10,459 nucleotides of DNA from contig JBBRLG010000248.1 in the NCBI GenBank assembly GCA_038231495.1, forward strand, positions 1-10,459, written 5' to 3'. Of this stretch, positions 1 to 7,317 are shown piece after piece; position 1 is the stretch's first letter; the number at the start of each line of letters is the position of its first letter. Made by a program: the position numbers and the translations under genes. Origin of the DNA: JBBRLG01 sp038231495. GTDB taxonomy: Bacteria; Planctomycetota; Planctomycetia; Gemmatales; Gemmataceae. The notes beneath the pieces are model-generated. The model saw nothing but the letters and a program-made list of their open reading frames with translations. It did no database searches and was not told where the DNA came from.

Positions 1-8
1 AACAAACT

Positions 9-53
9 CCGGTCGCTTACGCTCCCGGCTCGCCCACAGGCCGCAAGCGCTCT
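9..53. repeat. Possible degenerate intergenic palindromic repeat, 5' edge of window
   Basis: Bases 9-28 run from CCGG to CCGG around a GTCGCTTACGCTC-type core and can form an imperfect hairpin. A little further, 40-49 reads GCCGCAAGCG, which matches ten bases of the stem-loop arms found after the three plus-strand genes. This is probably the tail of a repeat following a gene that lies left of the window. From memory, similar CGCTTACGCTCCCGG strings are frequent between planctomycete genes, but I could not check this. No coding region is supported between 1 and 177. Confidence 0.3.
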
Positions 54-85
54 CAACGAAGCCGCCGTTTTTCTTCGCTCTATTG

Positions 86-114
86 TTTACACGGACCGAT
101 TTGGTCGTCATAAT
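86..114 (+). promoter_or_regulatory. Sigma-70-type promoter for the HEAT/STN-like secreted protein
   Basis: The -35 box TTTACA (86-91) matches TTGACA at five of six positions. The -10 box CATAAT (109-114) matches TATAAT at five of six. The spacer is exactly 17 nt. Transcription would start near 121, giving a leader of about 57 nt before the ATG at 178. The surrounding DNA is AT-richer than the coding DNA. This is a motif call; no start site has been measured. Confidence 0.55.
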
Positions 115-177
115 AGGGGTGCGTTGCGTTCCAGGCCACTCATCCGGTTTCGCGCCGCTGGCAAAAGGAATAGGACC

Positions 178-1710
178 ATGCACCGCTTCGGTTTGATCTT
201 CCTCGCGGGTGGATTGCTACTCCCCGTCCTTGGCCTGCGGGCCGCGGAACCGTCGCCGGAGAGTACGCGGATCAAATTGCTGGTGGCCCAACTCGGCAGC
301 GACCGCTTTGCGGACCGCCAGAACGCCGCCGTCCTGCTTGAAAAGTCCGGCGAAACGGCCCTACCCTTCTTGCGCGAGGCGCTAAAAAGCGACGACCTCG
401 AAGTCCGTCGCCGGGCGGACGACCTGATTCCCCGCATCGAAGCGCGGCTCCTTACCAACCGCGCCTTGACGCCGCTCAACGTCCGCTTTGCCTGCAAGGA
501 CAAGACCGTTCCGGAAGCAATCGCCGAGTTCGCCCGGCAAACCGGCCATCCGCTCCAACTAACGGGCGATCTGCGCAAGCTTACTGACCGCCGTGTCACC
601 CTCGACACCGGCGATACAACTTTTTGGGCCGCCTTCGAGCAACTTTGTACCAAGGCTGGACTGCGCGAAACGGAATCGGCCACGGAACCGCAGCCGTATC
701 AGAACATCAATTACACGCGGACCGTGCGCATCCGCGGCGGCGGTCGCTTTATCGCCAACGGTTATAATCTCGCCCCGCGCGTGCAGGCCGACCCGACGCT
801 GATTGTCGAGGACGGGCTTCCGCGACCCAGTGCTGTCGTGCAGGCCGGCTCGCTCCGCTTCCGCGCCCTGCCTTCCAAGACCGGCGTGTTCTCCGACCTG
901 CCGGACGGCGGCAAACAAATGGTGCTGCAACTGGAGGTCCGTTCGGAATCGCGGCTGGACGTGACCGATTTGATTTGCGTCCGCATCAACCGCGCCACCG
1001 ACGAGAGCGGCCACCGCATCCGTTACGCCAGCGACTACATCGAAGGCGGTTACGGCGGCTACACGGACCCGGACATCGCGTTTCTCATTGCTCAGCAGAA
1101 GGAATACGACCAGTCGGCGGCAAGCGCCAGCCTAAGCAACATCCCGATTTCACTCATAGTCGATAGCAAATCGGTTAAAACCCTGGGTGAACTGTCCGGC
1201 ACCTTGAGTGTCCGTGTCCGCACGCCCCCGGAGGCGCTCGTCACGATCGATGACATTACCAAGGCCGTGGGCAAAACGAGCAAATCGGTGGACGGCCACG
1301 AGGTCAAGGTCACGGAGTGCAAGCGCGAGGACGACGGCCTGTTCAAGGTGAAGGTTGAAGTGAAGGCGCCGCAGGTCGCCGACCCGCAGGACGAAATGAT
1401 TCGCATGGGCGGCCGCGGCCGCGGTTTGCGCGTCATGCAAATGGACACGACGAACCTTCAACTAAACAAGGGCGATCCGAACGCCGTGCCGTTCAAGCTG
1501 GTGAACGACAAGGGTCAACCGCTGGACCTCGTGACCGGCACCCTGGACGTGATGGGCAACAACGCCGCCTCCCGCATTTTCACGCTGGTCTACAAGCCCG
1601 GCGCGAACGATTCGGGTCCGTGCCGGTTCGAGTACGTCGGCCGCCGAGAAGTTGTCATCGACGTGCCCTTCGCCCTGAAGGACGTGCCCCTTGTGCCCAA
1701 AGCCCGCTAA
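178..1710 (+). CDS. Secreted HEAT-repeat/STN-like protein of unknown function
   Basis: The product is a 510-residue exported protein of unknown function. Residues 1-22 look like a Sec signal peptide (MHRF, then a hydrophobic core, then LGLRA|AEP). Residues 30-92 resemble the short HEAT-like helical unit common in planctomycete proteins (QLGSDRFADRQNAA, then LPFLREAL, then EVRRRADDLIPRI). Residues 99-163 follow the pattern of an STN/secretin N-terminal subdomain: a strand, the helix VPEAIAEFARQTG, a strand RRVTLDTGD, then the helix FWAAFEQLCTKAGL. Residues 180-510 are mostly predicted beta, with glycine-rich patches at 289-295 and 411-416, and match no family I recognise. The start at 178 is preferred over an in-frame ATG at 124: AAGGA lies about 8 nt upstream and the signal peptide begins there. 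It has its own promoter at 86-114 and ends in a stem-loop at 1715. It may be a periplasmic scaffold or binding protein, which is inference only. Confidence 0.85.
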   Translation: MHRFGLIFLAGGLLLPVLGLRAAEPSPESTRIKLLVAQLGSDRFADRQNAAVLLEKSGETALPFLREALKSDDLEVRRRADDLIPRIEARLLTNRALTPLNVRFACKDKTVPEAIAEFARQTGHPLQLTGDLRKLTDRRVTLDTGDTTFWAAFEQLCTKAGLRETESATEPQPYQNINYTRTVRIRGGGRFIANGYNLAPRVQADPTLIVEDGLPRPSAVVQAGSLRFRALPSKTGVFSDLPDGGKQMVLQLEVRSESRLDVTDLICVRINRATDESGHRIRYASDYIEGGYGGYTDPDIAFLIAQQKEYDQSAASASLSNIPISLIVDSKSVKTLGELSGTLSVRVRTPPEALVTIDDITKAVGKTSKSVDGHEVKVTECKREDDGLFKVKVEVKAPQVADPQDEMIRMGGRGRGLRVMQMDTTNLQLNKGDPNAVPFKLVNDKGQPLDLVTGTLDVMGNNAASRIFTLVYKPGANDSGPCRFEYVGRREVVIDVPFALKDVPLVPKAR

Positions 1711-1714
1711 TTCC

Positions 1715-1757
1715 GCCGCTTGCGGCTTTGCAGTCTTTTTGCAAAGCCGCAAGCGGC
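1715..1757 (+). repeat. Stem-loop repeat, copy 1, after the HEAT/STN gene
   Basis: This is a perfect 18-bp inverted repeat, GCCGCTTGCGGCTTTGCA at 1715-1732 and its reverse complement at 1740-1757, with a 7-nt T-rich loop. It begins 4 nt after the stop codon and ends 8 nt before the GGAG ribosome binding site of the next gene. There is no U-run after the stem, so it is not a classical Rho-independent terminator. It could still end transcription, protect the 3' end, or tune read-through into the thioredoxin-like gene. Each arm also contains a smaller palindrome, GCCGC-TT-GCGGC. Confidence 0.85.
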
Positions 1758-1777
1758 ACATCCCTGGAGACCTACCG

Positions 1778-2305
1778 ATGCGGAAGTTCCTGGCCGTTGC
1801 CCTGGCCTTGGTTGTCGTGCCCCTCGCGGTCCGCGCCGACGACCCGCCGAAGGACGCGCCCAAGATCGTCCTGCAATCGCCCGACGGCAAGAAATCCTAC
1901 GACCTGGAAAAGCTGACGACCGACGGCCCCGTGCTCGTGCGCCTGACGTGCGCGTGTTCGGGTTGCGACCAGGAATTGGCTTACTTCCAAAAGCTGCAAG
2001 CCGCCTATAACACCAAGGGTTTGCAAACCATCGCCGTGTTCCGCGAAAAGCCGGAGGCGGTCGAGAGCTACGCGGTGAAAAAAGACCTTAAATTCATGTG
2101 GCTGTCGGACCCCAACGGCGAGTTGTGGAAGACGTTCGACTCCAAGGCGATGCCGACGAACATCCTGCTCGACAAGGGCGGCAAGGTCATCAAGATCGTG
2201 CCCGGTTGCACGAAAGACGGCAAGAACGCCCAGACCCTATCGGCGGAGATCGCCAAGATTCTCAAGACCGACGAGGCGCAGATCGTCGAAGCACCGAAAA
2301 AGTAA
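1778..2305 (+). CDS. Exported thioredoxin-fold (redoxin/TlpA-like) protein
   Basis: This is a 175-residue protein of the thioredoxin-like/AhpC-TSA superfamily. Residues 1-20 are a signal peptide (MRKFLAVALALVVVPLAVRA), so it should act outside the cytoplasm. The expected fold is visible: the strand PVLVRLTC (51-58), the active-site-like CSGC (60-63), the helix DQELAYFQKLQAAY, the strand LQTIAVF, and the cis-proline loop AMPTNILLD with Pro126 followed by a GGKVIKI hairpin. An extra cysteine at 58 gives a C-x-C-x-x-C pattern. It probably transfers or reduces disulfides or acts as a peroxidase; the sequence does not decide which. The ATG at 1778 follows GGAG (1766-1769) by 8 nt and begins the signal peptide. 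I see no separate promoter, so it may be transcribed with the gene upstream through the stem-loop at 1715-1757. Confidence 0.88.
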   Translation: MRKFLAVALALVVVPLAVRADDPPKDAPKIVLQSPDGKKSYDLEKLTTDGPVLVRLTCACSGCDQELAYFQKLQAAYNTKGLQTIAVFREKPEAVESYAVKKDLKFMWLSDPNGELWKTFDSKAMPTNILLDKGGKVIKIVPGCTKDGKNAQTLSAEIAKILKTDEAQIVEAPKK

Positions 2306-2311
2306 ATTGAG

Positions 2312-2352
2312 GCCGCTTGCGGCTTTGCACACCCTGCAAAGCCGCAAGCGGC
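2312..2352 (+). repeat. Stem-loop repeat, copy 2, after the thioredoxin-like gene
   Basis: The same perfect 18-bp arms as copy 1 (2312-2329 and 2335-2352) enclose a different 5-nt loop, CACCC. It starts 6 nt after the stop codon. No U-tract follows. Identical arms with different loops suggest either selection on base pairing or recent spread of a repeat. The remaining intergenic stretch to 2504 holds a promoter candidate and the ribosome binding site of the next gene, with no other gene. Confidence 0.85.
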
Positions 2353-2414
2353 AAACCTCTTCACTTTCGCCCAGTCCCCACATTTCCCCGCAATTCCCGG
2401 CCGGTCCCTTCGCC

Positions 2415-2443
2415 TTGCAAGAAAACGACTGCCTGCCTACAAT
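2415..2443 (+). promoter_or_regulatory. Promoter candidate for the MMPL/RND transporter
   Basis: TTGCAA (2415-2420, four of six against TTGACA) and TACAAT (2438-2443, five of six against TATAAT) are 17 nt apart. This places a start near 2450 and a leader of roughly 55 nt. It lies downstream of the copy 2 stem-loop, which fits the transporter being its own transcription unit. It is a motif match only. Confidence 0.5.
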
Positions 2444-2504
2444 CCCGCCCGCTCGCCGGCCACGGACGGCCGACGGGTGCGGAACAAACAGAGGCAAGCG
2501 GATA

Positions 2505-5414
2505 ATGAATGCGGAACAGGTTCCCGCTCCGGAGACGACGCGCGTCCGGCGTTGGCTCGTCGCCCTGGTTGCAGCGGTTTGCCGATTCCCGCTGGCCGTC
2601 CTGGTTCTCTCCCTGGGCCTGTGCGGCCTGTCCGCTTACGCCGCCGCGACCAAGCTGCGATACCACACCCAACGCAACGACCTCATTAGCCCCCACAAAG
2701 AATACCAGCAGCGCTGGCAGAAATACGTCAACGAGTTCGGCGACGATGATGACATTGTTGTCGTCGTCCGCGGCGACGACCGGGCGCGGATGCGCGACGC
2801 CCTCGAAGCGGTCGCCGACCGCCTTAAAGAACGGCCGCAACTCTTCGACCGTATTTTCTACAAAGTCGATCTTCAAGCCCTGCGAAACCGCGCCCTCCTG
2901 TTCTTGCCGACCGACGATGTGCGGACCATTCGGCACCACCTGGAAGGCATGGGGTCGCTGCTCGACCCGCTGCCGCAAGTGACCGGCATCGGGCCTTTTC
3001 ACATGAGCGCCAAGCCCGACGGCACGCCCATTACCTGGGAATGCCTGTCGTTGCAAACGCTCCTCGCCGAGGCCACCGTCCGCGTGCCGTCGGTCGAGGC
3101 GGCTAAACCACTGTCCGCCGACGACGAACAGTTCTTCCGCCAGTTGCTCGCGGTCAGCCGTTCGGCGAAGGAGACGCTGGTCGATAAGGACAACTACCAA
3201 AATCCCTGGGGCAGCCTGATTCGGCGACCGGGCAATCAAAAAGACATGCTCGCGGAGCCGCAATATTTCTTCAACGGCGACGGCTCCGGCGAGGTGTTGG
3301 CGTTCCTGCTCGTCCGCCCGGTCAAGGAGAAAGGTTCCTTCACGGCGGCCCTGCAAAGCGTCGAGGCGCTGCGCGCAATCGTCGCCGCCACGCGCGCGGA
3401 TTACCCCGGCATCGAGTTCGGCCTGACGGGCATGCCCGTATTGGAGACCGACGAGATGGCCGCCGCCGACCACGACACGCGCCTGGCGTCCTGGCTCGCG
3501 ATCGCGCTGGTCGGTCTGCTCTTCTTCGTCGTTTATCGCGGCATTTATTACCCGATCCTGACCATGGCGACCTTGCTCGTCGGCACCGCCTGGGCGATGG
3601 GTTGGCTGACGCTGACCGTCGGCCATTTGAACATTCTGTCGGCGACGTTCGCGGTAATGTTGATTGGCATGGGCGATTACGGCGTCTTGTGGGTGATGCG
3701 TTACGAGCAAGCGCGACGATTCGGCGCGGACGTACGGACCGCGCTCTTGCACACGACGGCCCACGTCGCCGTCGGCAACTTGACCGCGGCCTCGACGCTG
3801 GCACTGGCCTTCTTTGCCGCGATTTTTGCCGACTTCCAGGCCGTCGCGGAGTTGGGTTGGATCGCCGGCTGCGGCGTGCTGCTGTGCGCCTTCGCCTGCT
3901 TCACCGTGCTGCCGGCGACTCTCATGCTGCTGGACCGGCGAAAAATCGCACTGGCAGTGGGAGCGGAAGTTTCCGTCCTGGCAATGCGGTCCGCGCCGAT
4001 GAACGAGACCCCGACGCAATGGCTGCCGACTTTGGCAAAGCGGCCGGGCTTGGTGTTGGCCGCCGGCGCGCTGCTCCTGGCCGTGCTGGGGGTCAGCGCG
4101 TTCTGGGTACCGTACGATCACAACTTGCTGCACTTGCAGGCCGGCAACCTCGAATCGGTGAAGTGGGAGTTGATCCTGATCGAAGGGACGAAGGGTGCCA
4201 GCTGGCACGCACTGAGCTATCGTGACACGCCGGAAGAAGCCCTGGCCTTGAAGGCGGAGTACGAGAAATTGCCGGAAGTCAGCATGGTTATCGAAGCCGC
4301 CACGCTGGTGCCGTCCGACCAGGACGCCAAGGTTGCGATGATGGCCGACATTCAACGCCGCCTGCGCAACCTGCCGGCGCGCGGCAAATCGATCCGCCAT
4401 TTGCGTCCCGACCTCGACCAGCTGGAAATCGACCTGGCCGAGTTGATCCGCACGCTCGAACCACTGCAATCGGTGCCACCTTCCGACCTGCTTGCCGACT
4501 TGCGACGGGCGCTCGTGGACTTACGCGGCCAGCTGCACGACACGACCCCGGCGTCCGTCGCCACGGAGCGCCTGGCCTACTTCGATCAGAAATTGGCCTC
4601 GGATCTGTCGGAAAACCTGCACCGGCTGCGCGAAGTATCGACGCCGGGCCACGTCACGGTAGACGATCTGCCGCCGGCGTTCCGCGAGCGGTACATAAGT
4701 CCGGGTGGCAAATTCCTCTTGCGCGTGTTCGCACGGGATCCGAAAGAGTGGCCGGAAAATTGGTACGCCGGCCGCGGCAAGGACTGCTCAAAGGAATGTT
4801 TGTGGGACTTCGATCCGCTGGAACACTTCACGCAGCGCGTGCATTCGGTCGATCCCGAGGCGACCGGCAAACCGTTCGGCACGGTAGAGGGTCTCAAGGC
4901 GATGAAGGGCGGCCTCCAGCGCGCCGGCGTTTACGCCTTTTTCGTGATCGCGCTGGTGCTTTTGATCGACTTCCGCTGCTGGCGCAAGACGTTGTTGGCG
5001 CTGGCCCCGCTGGTGGTCGGCGTCGTTTTCACGCTCGGCATCATGGGGTTGTGCGGCTTCCCTCTGAACCCGGCAAACATGATCGCGTTCCCGCTCATCC
5101 TCGGCGTCGGCGTGGACAACGGCGTCCACGTCCTGCACGATTACCTCCTGCGGCGGGCGGAAAAGCGGACAACGATTAGCTACGCGATCGGCCGCGGCGT
5201 GCTGGTCAAGGCGTTGACGACGATGATCGGCTTTGGCACGCTGATGATTTCGACCGAGCGCGGGTTGGTGGGCCTCGGCTTCATTTTGATGCTCGGCGTC
5301 GGCTGTAGCATGTTGACGGCGCTCGTGCTGTTGCCGGCGCTGTTGCACGTGCTGGACCGTCGGGAACGCGCCGGGGAGCGGGATGAGATGGTCGAAGAAC
5401 GGCTGGCTGCATAA
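2505..5414 (+). CDS. MMPL/RND-superfamily transporter, HpnN-like
   Basis: The product is a 969-residue inner-membrane protein with the two-fold repeated RND layout. TM1 is at about 28-48 and is followed by a periplasmic domain of about 275 residues. A five-helix bundle at about 327-473 contains IGMGDYGV, with Asp391. A second half starts with a TM at 514-536, then a domain of about 265 residues, then helices at 806-948 containing LGVGVDNGV, with Asp871. The acidic residues Asp391 and Asp871 sit where RND/MMPL proteins carry proton-relay residues. Overall it most resembles HpnN-type hopanoid or lipid transporters, but no hopanoid gene is nearby, so the substrate is unproven. The second periplasmic domain has a long helical stretch (about 610-715, possibly coiled coil) and a close cysteine pair (761, 765). 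The ATG at 2505 follows GAGG (2491-2494). An in-frame TTG at 2307 would read through the stem-loop and lacks signal character, so I reject it. Confidence 0.9.
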   Translation: MNAEQVPAPETTRVRRWLVALVAAVCRFPLAVLVLSLGLCGLSAYAAATKLRYHTQRNDLISPHKEYQQRWQKYVNEFGDDDDIVVVVRGDDRARMRDALEAVADRLKERPQLFDRIFYKVDLQALRNRALLFLPTDDVRTIRHHLEGMGSLLDPLPQVTGIGPFHMSAKPDGTPITWECLSLQTLLAEATVRVPSVEAAKPLSADDEQFFRQLLAVSRSAKETLVDKDNYQNPWGSLIRRPGNQKDMLAEPQYFFNGDGSGEVLAFLLVRPVKEKGSFTAALQSVEALRAIVAATRADYPGIEFGLTGMPVLETDEMAAADHDTRLASWLAIALVGLLFFVVYRGIYYPILTMATLLVGTAWAMGWLTLTVGHLNILSATFAVMLIGMGDYGVLWVMRYEQARRFGADVRTALLHTTAHVAVGNLTAASTLALAFFAAIFADFQAVAELGWIAGCGVLLCAFACFTVLPATLMLLDRRKIALAVGAEVSVLAMRSAPMNETPTQWLPTLAKRPGLVLAAGALLLAVLGVSAFWVPYDHNLLHLQAGNLESVKWELILIEGTKGASWHALSYRDTPEEALALKAEYEKLPEVSMVIEAATLVPSDQDAKVAMMADIQRRLRNLPARGKSIRHLRPDLDQLEIDLAELIRTLEPLQSVPPSDLLADLRRALVDLRGQLHDTTPASVATERLAYFDQKLASDLSENLHRLREVSTPGHVTVDDLPPAFRERYISPGGKFLLRVFARDPKEWPENWYAGRGKDCSKECLWDFDPLEHFTQRVHSVDPEATGKPFGTVEGLKAMKGGLQRAGVYAFFVIALVLLIDFRCWRKTLLALAPLVVGVVFTLGIMGLCGFPLNPANMIAFPLILGVGVDNGVHVLHDYLLRRAEKRTTISYAIGRGVLVKALTTMIGFGTLMISTERGLVGLGFILMLGVGCSMLTALVLLPALLHVLDRRERAGERDEMVEERLAA

Positions 5415-5418
5415 GGGA

Positions 5419-5458
5419 TTTGCCGCTTGCGGCTGAGCGCTCAGCCGCAAGCGGCAAA
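5419..5458. terminator. Perfect 40-bp palindrome between convergent genes (stem-loop copy 3)
   Basis: The two halves, 5419-5438 and 5439-5458, are exact reverse complements with no spacer. The outer 15 bp of each half (TTTGCCGCTTGCGGC and its complement) belong to the same repeat family as copies 1 and 2, while the centre is GAGCGCTC instead of a loop. The palindrome starts 4 nt after the transporter stop and lies 5 nt from the stop of the opposite-strand kinase-like gene. It is therefore well placed as a bidirectional terminator or 3'-end stabiliser. U-runs are short (three Ts), so classical Rho-independent action is uncertain. Confidence 0.7.
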
Positions 5459-5463
5459 ACCGG

Positions 5464-6201
5464 TCAAGCAAACTCCGCCACCTCGTCCGGGTTGAACTGC
5501 CCGGCCCGCGCCAGTGCCGCCTGGGCGATCAGGGTCGCACACGTTTCCTCGCCGAGCAGGCTGGCGTTGAGCAGCATGTCATACTGGTGAATGTCGCCGG
5601 GCTGCCGGTGGAAGTGTGTGTTAATGAACTCCACCCGGCGGGCGTCGCGCAAGCGCACCTTTTCCGCCGCTTCTTCAACCGGCATACGCAGCCACTGGCT
5701 CATGTAGGCGATCCGTTCGTGCAACGGTGCCATCATGCGTACATGCAAGGTCGATGGCCGCGGCAGAATGAACCCCGCGCCGCGACCGATCAGGACTACT
5801 TCCCCCTGCGAACCGAGGCCCAGCACAACCCGCGCCAGGTTCACGATTGACGGGTGTTGGCTAAGGTTCTGCTCGCGCAGCAGCGTTTCCAAATTCGCTT
5901 CCACCCATTCGACCGCGGCGGGGGTCAGGGTGTCGAAGATGCCCTGGCGGACGACCGTGTCCTGGGCCATGTATTCCAGCAACTCCTGGTCGTAGACCTG
6001 CCAGTTGAGCTTCTTCGCCACCCGCCGCGCGACCGAACCGCCGCGGGCACCGGCCTCGCGCGCCAGCGCAATTGTCAGCGCGGCCGGCACCGCCAGCGGC
6101 CCTTGCCGTTCCTCGCGGTCGCCCTGAAAACCGTGGTGGGGCGAATCGCCGTCCCCCGGCGAAATGTCGTCTGCCGATCGTTCCGCGGCTGAGCGCTGCA
6201 T
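5464..6201 (-). CDS. Cytidylate kinase-like family protein
   Basis: The 245-residue product resembles the cytidylate-kinase-2 family (often named cytidylate kinase-like). The core begins at about residue 42 with LTIALAREAGARGGSVARRVAKK, the family's loose phosphate-binding-loop region, followed by WQVYDQELLEYMA. LIGRGAGFIL (137-146) and HVRMMAPLHERI (153-164) are further family landmarks, and the RLRDARR region (about 183-189) may be the basic lid. Residues 1-41 are a polar, probably disordered extension. Whether it phosphorylates CMP is unknown, because the loop lacks a textbook GxxxxGKS. The ATG at 6201 has GGAG (6209-6212) about 7 nt upstream; that GGAG partly overlaps a 5-bp hairpin (6211-6224) which might affect initiation. 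It sits 38 nt behind the permease and is probably the operon's last gene. The link between a nucleotide-kinase fold and an ABC exporter is unexplained. Confidence 0.82.
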   Translation of the reverse strand: MQRSAAERSADDISPGDGDSPHHGFQGDREERQGPLAVPAALTIALAREAGARGGSVARRVAKKLNWQVYDQELLEYMAQDTVVRQGIFDTLTPAAVEWVEANLETLLREQNLSQHPSIVNLARVVLGLGSQGEVVLIGRGAGFILPRPSTLHVRMMAPLHERIAYMSQWLRMPVEEAAEKVRLRDARRVEFINTHFHRQPGDIHQYDMLLNASLLGEETCATLIAQAALARAGQFNPDEVAEFA

Positions 6202-6239
6202 GGCTATTCTCCGTTACCGAACGGCCCCTTACCTACCCG

Positions 6240-7295
6240 TCACGACACCTCATGGTATTCCGTTCGGGCAAAGACGATCGTGCCCAGGATCAGCAACGCG
6301 ACGGTCGCGGTGAGGAGGACGACGAGGGCCGTGCTGCCGTCCACCGCGAGAAACAGTTGTGGGTTTTGCGGGCCGATTTGCCGGTCGGCGACCGCCTCAT
6401 ACATCATACACCGCGTATAGAAGCCGATGCTGGCCCGCTTCAAAAAACCCGGCATGTTGCCGAGGATGATTTCGAGAAAGAACGAATAAACGATGGCGAC
6501 GACCGCCGGCCGACGGAAGTACGCGCCGATCAGCAGGAACAGCGACGAGAACGCCAGCGTCGCGCAAACCACCGCCGGCCAAAACGCCGCGAACGCCTGG
6601 CGCCCCGGCGGCCCACCTGCCAGGCACATCAGCCCGAAACCGCCCACGTTCAGACCGAGCGTCCAGGGCAGTAACGCGACGAACTTCGCCAGGTAGACCA
6701 ACGGCCGGGGCAACGGCCGCGTCAACAGCCAGATCAGGTTGCGGCTCTCCCGGTCGCCGCCGATGCTGTCCGTCGCGAAACTCAAACTCCAAATTGGCAG
6801 CAGGAAGTTCAACAATAAAGACGGGCCGGACAGCACCAGCGCTTGCACAAAAACGGTGAAAGCCGAATGGTCGAGGATCGCCTGCGCGGCGTTGAATACC
6901 GCCTGTTCCCACTGCGGCGTCAACGGCGACCGCGGCGCGGCCAGAAACATCCATTGCGTGTAGTCGGTCGCGGTTTTGTTGGTGTAGACCATCCGGTCGC
7001 CGTCGCGGCCGTAGTAAAACACGAAACGGCGGTTGTGCAGGTCCCAGCCGTTGGCCGCGGTGTTGATGCCGACGAACGTGGTTGTGAAACCGAGCAGGCC
7101 CACTGCGATCCAAACCATCTGCCGCATCCGGGCCTGGCGAACGATGCTAAGCCACACCAGGAAGAACCAGGCATGAAACAGAGAAGGAGGAGAAGTTAAA
7201 GGCGTTGCCGGAAGATTGGGGGCGGCGGCGGGGGATAGCGGCGGGATGCTTACCTGCGCCCCTGCCGTTCGCGCCGGTGTTATTGGCTCCGTCAT
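6240..7295 (-). CDS. ABC-2 type permease subunit (second pair)
   Basis: This is a 351-residue membrane protein. A Pro/Ala/Ser/Thr-rich cytoplasmic tail (1-38) leads into TM1 (about 61-79). A long external loop (about 80-145) is followed by helices at about 146-172, 199-224, 236-258, 264-279 and 322-343. The segment SIGGDRESRNLIWLLTRPLP-RPLVYLAKF (178-205) is typical of ABC-2 permeases: a conserved ExxxgTl/TRP turn between TM2 and TM3 that meets the ATPase. The ATG at 7295 is chosen because AGGGGG (7301-7306) ends 5 nt before it. A GTG at 7301, in frame and two codons earlier, lies inside that binding site. Its partner is most likely the ATPase at 7469-8560, from which a mobile element now separates it. 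The substrate is unknown. Confidence 0.87.
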   Translation of the reverse strand: MTEPITPARTAGAQVSIPPLSPAAAPNLPATPLTSPPSLFHAWFFLVWLSIVRQARMRQMVWIAVGLLGFTTTFVGINTAANGWDLHNRRFVFYYGRDGDRMVYTNKTATDYTQWMFLAAPRSPLTPQWEQAVFNAAQAILDHSAFTVFVQALVLSGPSLLLNFLLPIWSLSFATDSIGGDRESRNLIWLLTRPLPRPLVYLAKFVALLPWTLGLNVGGFGLMCLAGGPPGRQAFAAFWPAVVCATLAFSSLFLLIGAYFRRPAVVAIVYSFFLEIILGNMPGFLKRASIGFYTRCMMYEAVADRQIGPQNPQLFLAVDGSTALVVLLTATVALLILGTIVFARTEYHEVS

Positions 7296-7309
7296 CGTCA
7301 CCCCCTGGA

Positions 7310-7317
7310 TTGAAAGA
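7310..7317. repeat. Target-site duplication, copy nearest the permease
   Basis: TTGAAAGA here is repeated exactly, in the same orientation, at 7455-7462, and the two copies directly abut the ends of the 137-bp element. It lies 3 nt from the permease ribosome binding site at 7301-7306. Confidence 0.6.

Noticed and set aside
124..1014. Upstream ATG at 124 for the first gene, and minus-strand frames at 108-683 and 559-1014
   Set aside because: The signal peptide and ribosome binding site fit the start at 178. The antisense frames have no domain or binding site.
1715..2352. Copies 1 and 2 as classical Rho-independent terminators
   Set aside because: No U-rich tract follows either stem. They are listed as repeats with possible 3'-end function.
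2307..2504. Extended N-terminus of the transporter from a TTG at 2307
   Set aside because: It would translate the stem-loop and promoter region. The ATG at 2505 has a binding site and begins just before TM1.
2361..4469. A 702-residue open frame on the minus strand opposite the transporter
   Set aside because: The sequence is low-complexity in Gln, Arg and His, typical of an antisense frame of a GC-rich gene, with no recognisable domain. The plus-strand MMPL protein is clearly real.
4788..5471. A 227-residue minus-strand frame starting past the convergent palindrome
   Set aside because: It overlaps the transporter and palindrome, has a Gln/His/Arg-rich shadow composition and no domain.
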